This document shows, piece after piece, positions 41,697 through 48,648 of a stretch of 64,000 bases of DNA. How positions within the stretch are numbered: the first letter of the stretch is position 1; every line of letters starts with the position of its first letter. The DNA comes from Taklimakanibacter sp021828105 (GTDB taxonomy: Bacteria > Pseudomonadota > Alphaproteobacteria > Rhizobiales > Aestuariivirgaceae). Location: the NCBI GenBank assembly GCA_021828105.1, contig JAKATG010000029.1, positions 23,287 through 87,286 of the forward strand, written 5' to 3'. The position numbers and the translations under genes are program-made. The notes beneath the pieces are model-generated. The model saw nothing but the letters and a program-made list of their open reading frames with translations, was not told where the DNA came from and made no database searches.

Positions 41697-42710
41697 ATGA
41701 GAAAAATATGGGCTGTGCTGGCGGGCGTCCTGCTCGCCTTAGGCACGTTGGTCTCGGGCGCCCTTGCGGAAAACCCGACCAAGCTCAAGATCGCCGGCAT
41801 ATTGTCGGCCGGCAAGGAGGCGCCCTGGGAGACGTCCTTCGTCTCGTCCATGGACCGCATCATCGCCGCGAAGCCCCATGGGCTCGATATCGAGGTGAAC
41901 TACACCGAGAATGTCTATGACAATGCCGAGCAGGTCTTCCGCACCTATGCCGAGACCGGCGAATATGACATCCTCTTCGGCGACACGGCCTATGCCGATG
42001 CCATCGAGAAGCTGAAGGACGAATTCCCCAATATCATGTTCGTGATGTCGGGTTCGGGCAATCGCGGCATGGGCGGCAATGCCTATTGGGTCTTTGTCCA
42101 TGCTCATGAGCCGGCCTTCGTGATGGGCCAGCTCGCGGGCAAGCTCACCAAGTCCAATGTCGTCGGCACCGTCTCGACCTTCCCGGCCGAGGACACCAAT
42201 GACCAGATCAACGCCTTCTTCGCCGGCGCCAAGGAGGTCAATCCGGCGGTCAAGCAGAAGATCACCTATATCCAGTCTTGGTACGACCCGGCGAAATCGA
42301 ACGAGGCCACCTCGGCCCAGATCGCCGCCGGCGCCGACATGATCTATCAGATGTCGGGCGCCTTCGAGGTCTGCGAGCAGAAGGAGATCGGCTGCTTCGG
42401 CAATTATGTCGACATGTCGTCCTTCGCGCCGAAATCGATCGTCGCCTCGGCCATCGTCAAATGGGATCCGCATATCAACTGGATCATCGACGAATGGTGG
42501 AAGGTGAAGGCGGAAGGCGGCAAGTTCGATGCGCCCAAGGAGCCGAAATGGTTCACCTGGAAGGAAGGCTCGGGCGACATCGCTCTCAACAAGAGCTGGG
42601 CCGAGAAGCTCCCCGCCGATGTCAAGAAGCTCACCGACGATACAATTGCCGCCATCAAGGACGGCTCGAAGACAGTCGAGCTCAATCTCAACGAGGTGAA
42701 GTCGGATTGA
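41697..42710 (+). CDS. BMP-family substrate-binding protein, second system
   Basis: A 337-residue periplasmic binding protein with a signal peptide (VLAGVLLALGTLVSGALA, cleavage about 24). Family patterns include LKIAGILSAGKEAPWETSFV at the mature N-terminus, DILFGDTAYADAIEKL, HEPAFVMGQLAGKLTKS and YIQSWYDPAKSNEATSAQI. GGGAGGT lies about 6 bases before the ATG. It is distinct in sequence from the first BMP protein at 23.4 kb and comes first in its operon, not last. The likely ligand is a nucleoside or modified purine, inferred from the adjacent Ade paralogue. A strong stem-loop follows the stop codon. Confidence 0.92.
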   Translation: MRKIWAVLAGVLLALGTLVSGALAENPTKLKIAGILSAGKEAPWETSFVSSMDRIIAAKPHGLDIEVNYTENVYDNAEQVFRTYAETGEYDILFGDTAYADAIEKLKDEFPNIMFVMSGSGNRGMGGNAYWVFVHAHEPAFVMGQLAGKLTKSNVVGTVSTFPAEDTNDQINAFFAGAKEVNPAVKQKITYIQSWYDPAKSNEATSAQIAAGADMIYQMSGAFEVCEQKEIGCFGNYVDMSSFAPKSIVASAIVKWDPHINWIIDEWWKVKAEGGKFDAPKEPKWFTWKEGSGDIALNKSWAEKLPADVKKLTDDTIAAIKDGSKTVELNLNEVKSD

Positions 42711-42732
42711 TTTCACCCCAGTTTTACCGCGG

Positions 42733-42765
42733 AATCCCCTCTCCCCCGTTGGGGGTGAGGGGATT
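42733..42765 (+). promoter_or_regulatory. Stem-loop that sequesters the Shine-Dalgarno of the following ATPase gene
   Basis: Arms AATCCCCTCTCCCCC (42733-42747) and GGGGGTGAGGGGATT (42751-42765) pair over 15 bp with one T-T mismatch and a GTT loop. The right arm contains GAGGGG (42757-42762), the only Shine-Dalgarno-like sequence before the ATG at 42771, at an 8-base spacing. TTTT follows the stem. It could lower translation of the ATPase relative to the binding protein, terminate part of the transcripts, or both. The sequence resembles dispersed rhizobial palindromic repeats. Confidence 0.6.
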
Positions 42766-42770
42766 TTGAC

Positions 42771-44282
42771 ATGACCGGCCCGCGCCTCGTTGTCCGCCAT
42801 CTCACCAAGCGCTTTGGCGCGCTCGTTGCCAATGACGACATTTCACTGGCGGTTGAGGCGGGCGAGCTCCATTGCCTGCTGGGTGAGAACGGGGCCGGCA
42901 AGTCGACCTTCTCCGGCTGTCTCTATGGCTTGCTGCAGCCCGATCATGGTGAGATCGAGATCGACGGGCGCAAGGTCGAGCTGACGAGCCCCGCCAAGGC
43001 GATCGCCTGCGGCATCGGCATGGTGCATCAGCATTTCGTTCTGGTGCCGAGTTTCACGGTCCTCGAGAATATCGTGGTCGGCACGGGCTCGGGCCTCAGC
43101 CTCGACACGGGCGTCGCGCGCAGAAAGATCCTCGATCTCAGCCGCGGCTTCGGCCTCGAACTCAAGCCGGATCGGCTCGTCTCCGACCTGTCGGTGGGCG
43201 AGAAGCAATGGGTCGAGATCGTCAAGGCGCTCTATCTGGGTGCCCGCCTCCTGATCCTCGATGAACCGACCGCCGTGCTGACGCCGCAGGAATCCGAAAG
43301 GCTCTTCGCCGTCATCGCCGAGCTCAAGGCGGCGGGCATCGCCGTCATCCTGATCTCGCACAAGATGAACGAGGTGATGCGCTCCGACCGTGTGAGCGTG
43401 CTGCGCAAGGGCAAGCTCGTCGGAACCGTGAGGACGAAGGATGTCACGCGCGAGGATCTCACCATGATGATGGTCGGCCGGCCGGTGGCCCAGGTTCATG
43501 CCCGGGCGAAAGCACCTCACGGCGAGGCCGCCTTGCGCGTCGAAGGGCTGAGCCTCACACGAGGCGGCCGCGCCTATCTGTCGGATATCGATCTAGACAT
43601 TGGAGCCGGTGAAATTGTCGGCATCGCCGGCGTTGCCGGCAACGGCCAGGATGAATTGCTGGAGGCGATCGCAGGTCTGGCGCGGCCGGACCGGGGCCGC
43701 ATGCTTCTAGGCCCCGAGGACATCACGCGCCTCAGCGTGCAGGACATAGCGCGCCGCGGTGTCGGCTATGTGCCGAGCGACCGGTTCCGCGACGGCCTTG
43801 TTTCCGATTTCACCATCGCCGAGAACCTGATCCTCGGCCAGCACTGGGACGAGCATTGGCGGTCCGGGCCGTTTCTCGATGACGCGGCGACGGCGAAGAA
43901 CGCCGAGACAGCGATATCCTCTTATTCGATCATGGCCAGCGGCCCGGACATGCTCTGCGGCCGGCTCTCCGGCGGCAATGCCCAGAAGGTCATCCTGGCG
44001 CGCGAATTCGCCAAGGCGCGCCATCTTCTTCTGTGCAATCAGCCGACGCGCGGCGTCGATATCGGCGTCATCGAATTCGTGCATCGCGAGCTGCTGCGCA
44101 AGCGCGAGGAGGGCTGCGCGATCTTGCTGGTCAGCGAGGAGCTCGAGGACATCTTTGCCCTGAGCGACCGCATCGCGGTGATGTTCAGGGGCGAGATCAT
44201 GGGCGTCTTCCCGCGCGCGGCGGCTAACATTGCGGCGATCGGGCCCTTGATGGCGGGCCATCGCCCTGAGGCTGCGGCATGA
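42771..44282 (+). CDS. BMP-type ABC transporter ATP-binding protein, second system
   Basis: A 503-residue double ABC ATPase. The first domain has GENGAGKST (about 38-46), LSVGEKQWVEIVKALYLG and LLILDEPTAVLTPQE. The second has GVAGNGQDELLEAIAG, with the usual degenerate Walker A, and the signature LSGGNAQKVILAREF, then LLCNQPTRGVDIG. It is the ATPase partner of the preceding binding protein and the two following permeases, overlapping the first permease by ATGA. Its only visible ribosome binding site is inside the preceding stem-loop. Confidence 0.92.
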   Translation: MTGPRLVVRHLTKRFGALVANDDISLAVEAGELHCLLGENGAGKSTFSGCLYGLLQPDHGEIEIDGRKVELTSPAKAIACGIGMVHQHFVLVPSFTVLENIVVGTGSGLSLDTGVARRKILDLSRGFGLELKPDRLVSDLSVGEKQWVEIVKALYLGARLLILDEPTAVLTPQESERLFAVIAELKAAGIAVILISHKMNEVMRSDRVSVLRKGKLVGTVRTKDVTREDLTMMMVGRPVAQVHARAKAPHGEAALRVEGLSLTRGGRAYLSDIDLDIGAGEIVGIAGVAGNGQDELLEAIAGLARPDRGRMLLGPEDITRLSVQDIARRGVGYVPSDRFRDGLVSDFTIAENLILGQHWDEHWRSGPFLDDAATAKNAETAISSYSIMASGPDMLCGRLSGGNAQKVILAREFAKARHLLLCNQPTRGVDIGVIEFVHRELLRKREEGCAILLVSEELEDIFALSDRIAVMFRGEIMGVFPRAAANIAAIGPLMAGHRPEAAA

Positions 44283-45358
44283 CCCTGACCGAAAGGCTTG
44301 GGCTTCGCCTCGAGCCGCGCGCCGAGGCCAAGACCTTGGATCGCGTCCTGGCGCTCGCTTCGGCGCTCATGGCCGCGCTCATCCTGTGCGGGCTCCTGTT
44401 CATGGCGGTCGGCGTCAATCCACTCTCCGCCTTGGGCGCGCTGCTGCAAGGGGCTTTCGGCACCTGGCGTGCCGCGACCGAGACGCTGGTCAAGGCGACG
44501 CCCTTGATCTTCACTGGCCTCGCGACGGCGGTCGCCTTTCGCGCGAGGCTCTGGAACATCGGCGCCGAGGGCCAGGTCTTCGCCGGCGCCATGTTCGCTT
44601 ATTGGTGCCAGAGTGCCATCGCCGGGACTTCGCCTTTCCTGCAATTGCCCGTCGTCATGGGCGGGGCGCTGGTGGGCGGCGGCCTCTATGCCGGCCTCGC
44701 CGCCATCCTCAAGACCCGCTTCCGCGTCGATGAGGTGATCTCGACGGTGATGCTCAACTACATCATCGTCTATGCGCTCTCGCTCCTCTTGCTCAAAGGC
44801 CCGTGGAGCGAGGCGGGCGGCTTCTTCGAGCAGACGGCCAAGATCGATCCGGCGAGCCAGCTGCCGATCCTCTTCGACAAGACGCGGCTCCATCTGGGTT
44901 TCCTGGTGGCTCTCGTCGCCGCCGCTCTCGTCTGGCTGCTGGTCAAGCGCACGCCGATGGGCTTCGAGATCCGCGCCGCCGGCTCCAATCTGCGGGCGCT
45001 CGAAGTGCAGGGCACGAACAAGGCCCGCGTGATCCTCATGGTCATGCTGATCTCGGGGGCGCTCGCCGGCCTCGCCGGCATGAGCGAGGTCTATGGCGTG
45101 CATTACCGCGTGAAGGCGGGGGCACTCGCCACTTACGGCTATACCGGCATCATCGTCGCGATCCTGGGCCAGCTCAATCCTTGGGGCGTCGTCATCGCCG
45201 CCATCCTGTTCGGCGCGCTGGTCAATGGCGCGACCTTCATGCAGATCAAGACCGGCGTGCCTTCGGCCCTCATCTATGCCATCGAGGCCATCATCCTCCT
45301 GTTCTATCTTGCCGGCTGGGCGGCATCCTCATTCAGGCTGAGGCGGGTACGCGCATGA
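44279..45358 (+). CDS. BMP-type ABC transporter permease, second system, first subunit
   Basis: A 359-residue inner-membrane permease with about nine hydrophobic spans. Family segments are TLVKATPLIFTGLATAVAFR, RLWNIGAEGQVFAGAMFAYW (about 90-110), FRVDEVISTVMLNYIIVY and AGLAGMSEVYGVHYRVKAG. It overlaps the ATPase and the second permease by ATGA junctions, which indicates coupled translation of the channel subunits. The substrate is inferred from the operon. Confidence 0.92.
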   Translation: MTLTERLGLRLEPRAEAKTLDRVLALASALMAALILCGLLFMAVGVNPLSALGALLQGAFGTWRAATETLVKATPLIFTGLATAVAFRARLWNIGAEGQVFAGAMFAYWCQSAIAGTSPFLQLPVVMGGALVGGGLYAGLAAILKTRFRVDEVISTVMLNYIIVYALSLLLLKGPWSEAGGFFEQTAKIDPASQLPILFDKTRLHLGFLVALVAAALVWLLVKRTPMGFEIRAAGSNLRALEVQGTNKARVILMVMLISGALAGLAGMSEVYGVHYRVKAGALATYGYTGIIVAILGQLNPWGVVIAAILFGALVNGATFMQIKTGVPSALIYAIEAIILLFYLAGWAASSFRLRRVRA

Positions 45359-46293
45359 TCGCCGATCTTCTCGAAACCTCGATCATCATCAGCATTCTCG
45401 CGGCGACGGTGCGCATCGCGACACCCATCCTGCTCGCGGCCATTGGCGAGATGATCGCCGAGCGCAGCGGTGTCTACAATATGGGGCTCGAAGGCACGAT
45501 GCTGATGAGCGCCTTCACCGCCTATATCGGCGCTTACTACACGGGCTCGCTGTGGCTCGGCGTCGTCGTCGCGATGGCTACCGGCGGCCTGATGAGCCTT
45601 ATCTTCGCCTTTCTCGTCATCACCTTGAAGGTCGAGCAGATCGTCACAGGGCTCGCGCTCAATCTTCTGGGCTCCGGCCTCTCGATCTTCTGGCTCAGAG
45701 CCGCTTTTGCCAATGCCGGCCAGACGCCGACGATCCCCTTCTTCGGCAACGCGCCCATACCTCTGCTTTCCGACATTCCCTTCCTGGGTCCCATCCTGTT
45801 CGATCAGAAGCTCTTGACCTATCTCGCCTTCCTCGCGGTTCCCGCCGCCTGGTATTTCCTCTTCCGCACCCGCTACGGGCTCGAACTGCGCTGCGCCGGT
45901 GAGAACCCGAAGGCACTCGACATCAAGGGGATCGATGTCTCGGCCCGCCAATATGCCGCCGTGGTCTTCGGCGGCCTGATGGCGGGATTGGGCGGCGCCT
46001 TCCTCACGGTGGGCTCGGCGGCACGCTTCGTGCCGGAAATGACCAATGGCCGCGGCTGGCTCGCCATCGTCATCGTCATTGCCGGACTGTGGCGCCCGGT
46101 GCCGGTGCTCTTGGCGACGCTCGTCTTCTCCTTCCTCGATGCGCTGCAACTGCAGATCCAGGGCATCGGCGTCGCCATTCCCTATCAGCTGCTGCTCGCC
46201 ATGCCCTATATCTGCGCCATCCTGGCTCTTGCCATCCGCCGCTCGCATTCGGGCGCGCCAGCGATGCTCGGCATTCCCTATTGGCGGCGGTGA
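45355..46293 (+). CDS. BMP-type ABC transporter permease, second system, second subunit
   Basis: A 312-residue permease with about eight spans. The start at 45355 overlaps the previous stop as ATGA; the frame is open far upstream but only as a shadow of the first permease. Family patterns are AAIGEMIAERSGVYNMGLEG (about 26-45), VEQIVTGLALNLLGSGLSIF and GENPKALDIKGIDVSARQYA. It completes the second purine-type importer. Its last 16 bases overlap the convergent Fic gene. Confidence 0.92.
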   Translation: MIADLLETSIIISILAATVRIATPILLAAIGEMIAERSGVYNMGLEGTMLMSAFTAYIGAYYTGSLWLGVVVAMATGGLMSLIFAFLVITLKVEQIVTGLALNLLGSGLSIFWLRAAFANAGQTPTIPFFGNAPIPLLSDIPFLGPILFDQKLLTYLAFLAVPAAWYFLFRTRYGLELRCAGENPKALDIKGIDVSARQYAAVVFGGLMAGLGGAFLTVGSAARFVPEMTNGRGWLAIVIVIAGLWRPVPVLLATLVFSFLDALQLQIQGIGVAIPYQLLLAMPYICAILALAIRRSHSGAPAMLGIPYWRR

Positions 46294-47684
46294 ACCCCCC
46301 ATGCCTCTCGCCATGCCGCAAATTCAGACGGCCTGATCTGATAGCGTGCGAAATTTCCCTCATGCAGGCCGAGCAACTCGTTCTCCGCCATCTCCTGAAA
46401 CCGCTCGCGTTCTTCCGCTTCGATATGCTCTCGCGTCCAGGTGCGCAAATGAGCCGACGCCTGTTTTTTGTTCATACGGCCGCGAACAACTGAGCCGACA
46501 ATCTCACGCAAGGCCATGCGGTGGCGTAGCCGGAAGGGGTCGGGCTCACCAAGTGACTGCCTGACGGCGGCGTAACGTGCGGCGGAACGTTCATAGGCCC
46601 AGATGAATACATCACGCAGCAACTCTGTCCTGGTCATCTCGTACACGCCAAGGACTGCATCGGCGTAGAGTTCGCGCGCGACATCCTGGAACGACAGCGG
46701 TGAGAGATTTCCCTTTATGAACGGAATGTTCGCTGCAAGGCGAGACACGCGCTTGTTCACATCGTCGAAAGGCTGCAAATAGGGAAGCTGCACCATGACG
46801 AAGAAAGCCTGCTCGAACGGATCGCCTATGGCTGAGGCCGTCTTGAGGATCTGATCAAAGCACTCTTCGATAAGCTGCGGCGCCTCCAGGGGATGAAACA
46901 CCGATCGCTCGATGCCGACGCCGATATAGCGCAGCCGGCCCGGCGCATCGGGATCAGCGAGCAGGTTGTTTGCAAGCAGAGCATGAAGGTTGAGGACCGT
47001 ATAGCGGTTGAAGCCGATCTCCTCCGCCGCGCCGACCAGAAATTCGATCGCGTCCTTATGATTGAGGATCATCTGCGCCTCGAGCCGGCTTTTGCCTTCC
47101 GTCTCCTCGCCAAGCTCGATCAGACGCCGGGTGTCGAGCAATGAATAGGTGTTGCCTTCAAGACGGCTCGAATTCCAGGACAGATCGATGAGAAGCCTGT
47201 TCAGTATCCGCTTGGCATAGGTGCCGGCGGGCTGCTCGGCGATCCTCGGCGTTCCAACTTCGCGCAGATGCGCCCGTTCCGCTGCCGATAAATAGAAACT
47301 TTCATTAGGCCGATACGAATCGAGAAACACGCGATGATAGCCAACCGGTTTTCGCGCTGCCGGTGCCTGGCGCACATAGTCTCGAATCTCCCGTCCGGCC
47401 TTTGAAAGGGTAAGCACCTCCGCTTCGAAACGGGCTTCGGCTTTTGCGGCGATCTCAACCGTTGCTTCTTTTGCCTGGGGCAGGCGGTACCGGGCCCACC
47501 GCCCTTTACCTTCCATGACAAGCCGATTGTCGTCGACAAGGGCCTTGAGGCGATGTTGCAAGGTGCGTCGCGGCAGCGCGGCCGCGAGCAGGTCTGCGAT
47601 CTGCTGTAGCGTGAGACCATCGGGATGCCCGCTGACGACCTCCTCAAGTGCCAGCAAGTCCTTATCTCTGGCGCGTCTGGCCAA
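46278..47684 (-). CDS. Winged-helix/Fic-domain protein with a degenerate Fic motif
   Basis: A 468-residue protein. I take the TTG at 47684 as start because GGAGG lies 5 bases upstream; a TTG at 47723 would add 13 residues but lies inside the operator array. The N-terminal ~70 residues resemble a winged helix (LTLQQIADLLAAALPRRTLQ then HRLKALVDDNRLVMEG). A Fic domain follows, with an intact inhibitory-helix motif SSRLEGN (about 172-178). The active-site loop reads LQPFDDVNKRVSRL (about 303-316), where Fic enzymes have HPFxDGNGRxxR: the catalytic His is Gln and the first Gly is Val. AMP transfer is therefore doubtful. The architecture suggests a transcription regulator that uses a Fic fold. The 3' end overlaps the permease by 16 bases. 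Confidence 0.82.
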   Translation of the reverse strand: MARRARDKDLLALEEVVSGHPDGLTLQQIADLLAAALPRRTLQHRLKALVDDNRLVMEGKGRWARYRLPQAKEATVEIAAKAEARFEAEVLTLSKAGREIRDYVRQAPAARKPVGYHRVFLDSYRPNESFYLSAAERAHLREVGTPRIAEQPAGTYAKRILNRLLIDLSWNSSRLEGNTYSLLDTRRLIELGEETEGKSRLEAQMILNHKDAIEFLVGAAEEIGFNRYTVLNLHALLANNLLADPDAPGRLRYIGVGIERSVFHPLEAPQLIEECFDQILKTASAIGDPFEQAFFVMVQLPYLQPFDDVNKRVSRLAANIPFIKGNLSPLSFQDVARELYADAVLGVYEMTRTELLRDVFIWAYERSAARYAAVRQSLGEPDPFRLRHRMALREIVGSVVRGRMNKKQASAHLRTWTREHIEAEERERFQEMAENELLGLHEGNFARYQIRPSEFAAWREAWGVHRRQ

Positions 47685-47714
47685 ATCGTCCTCCAGTTGA
47701 TTGCGCGCACGCCT

Positions 47715-47818
47715 TATGCGCAAATAATCTATCTAATCGCGCAATATATGAGGTCTATGCGCAAATAAATATTGCGCATAGAAGAGTATATTGCGCGAAA
47801 GGGGGAATGCGCAATATA
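47715..47818. promoter_or_regulatory. Array of six GCGC-centred palindromic sites upstream of the Fic gene
   Basis: Six copies close to the palindrome TATTGCGCAATA: TATGCGCAAATA (47715), TCGCGCAATATA (47737), TATGCGCAAATA (47756), and in the other orientation TATTGCGCATA (47770) and TATATTGCGCGA (47787), then ATGCGCAATATA (47807). The GCGC centres are spaced 21, 20, 15, 19 and 16 bases. Copies one and three are identical, and copy five is the exact reverse complement of copy two. The array covers the 31-134 bases upstream of the chosen Fic start, where a promoter would lie. It is a strong candidate operator, most simply for the Fic protein's own winged helix. Confidence 0.75.
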
Positions 47819-48122
47819 ATTCCCTAGGAATAATTGTTAAGCAGGTCCGCGTGGCTTGGCGGGCCGGTTTCAGGGATTATCAGGGATTATCAGCGAATTC
47901 TTCAAAAAAGAAACTCGGCTTAGACAAATCAAGCACTTGGTTGCCTGAAAGTACGAGAAGCAGGGAATTTTGTCTCTGAAAGGTACCCTGCAAACACTGC
48001 GGAATATTCTCCTCTCACTTTTAGTCGATAGCCACGCTGCCGCCGCTTCGCGCGGTCTTCCCGAGCTTCCTATTTTCCAACTCGAAACCGCACTGTCAAG
48101 AACAAAATAGGAACAATATTAC
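47819..48122. other. AT-rich intergenic region, no gene supported
   Basis: About 300 bases between the operator array and the Lrp-type regulator gene. It is AT-rich compared with the coding sequence. The 10-mer CAGGGATTAT is duplicated in tandem at 47871-47890, and a small palindrome ATTCC/GGAAT surrounds CTA near 47819-47831. A 62-codon open frame starting near 47791 runs through the array and lacks a ribosome binding site and protein-like composition. No RNA gene is recognised. Confidence 0.5.
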
Positions 48123-48542
48123 TCAAATCTCCTGGCGCAGCACCACGGCGGTGGTCGTCTCGGCGACTTCCGGGAAGCTCGATATTTCGTCGCGGATCTG
48201 GTTGAGGCGGGCGAGCGATTCTGCCGCGATGTCGATGAGGAGGTCGAGCTCACCGGCAAGCGACAGGCAGCGCTTCACCTCGGGCAGGCGCTTGAGGCGG
48301 GTGACGACCTGGGGTGAGGGTGTCTGCTTCAGCTTCACCAGGAGGCAGGCGACGGCCGCGAGCGGGCTGTCGGCGATATCGGCGCGATAGCCCCGGATGA
48401 TGCCTGACTTCTCGAGCCGGGCGATCCGTTCCCTGAGGCTCGAGCGAGCGAGACCGACCTTGGCGGCAAGCGCCTTGGCGCTGATCCGCGCATCATCCCG
48501 CAGAACCTTAAGGATTTCACGATCTTTGTCGTCGAACGTCAT
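48123..48542 (-). CDS. Lrp/AsnC-family transcriptional regulator
   Basis: A 139-residue regulator. The N-terminal helix-turn-helix reads DKDREILKVLRDDARISAKA then LAAKVGLARSSLRERIARLE (about 5-45), and the C-terminal RAM effector domain includes VKRCLSLAGELDLLIDIAAE. Lrp-type proteins bind amino acids or related ligands as octamers or dimers. The ATG at 48542 gives the standard family start; another ATG four codons upstream (48554) is possible, and neither has a strong ribosome binding site. It diverges from the kinase/lyase fusion gene across 106 bases and is the obvious candidate regulator of that gene. Confidence 0.9.
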   Translation of the reverse strand: MTFDDKDREILKVLRDDARISAKALAAKVGLARSSLRERIARLEKSGIIRGYRADIADSPLAAVACLLVKLKQTPSPQVVTRLKRLPEVKRCLSLAGELDLLIDIAAESLARLNQIRDEISSFPEVAETTTAVVLRQEI

Positions 48543-48648
48543 GAGGGCGGTCATACCGGGCAAAGGGGCGGTGCCGCAAGGCCAAGTGGCGGTTGAGTTC
48601 GAGCCCCGGATGGCACATCTTCCGCCAAACTGCTTGAGGTAGCCGCCC

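Noticed and set aside
47685..47723. Longer start of the Fic protein at TTG 47723
   Set aside because: It lies inside the first operator copy and lacks a ribosome binding site, while TTG 47684 has GGAGG at a 5-base spacing. Not fully excluded.
47871..47890. Tandem duplication of CAGGGATTAT
   Set aside because: Only two copies and no larger repeat structure; probably chance or slippage, not a regulatory array or CRISPR.
47791..47979. 62-codon open frame downstream of the operator array
   Set aside because: No ribosome binding site, runs through the operator copies and a 10-base tandem duplication, and has no protein-like features.
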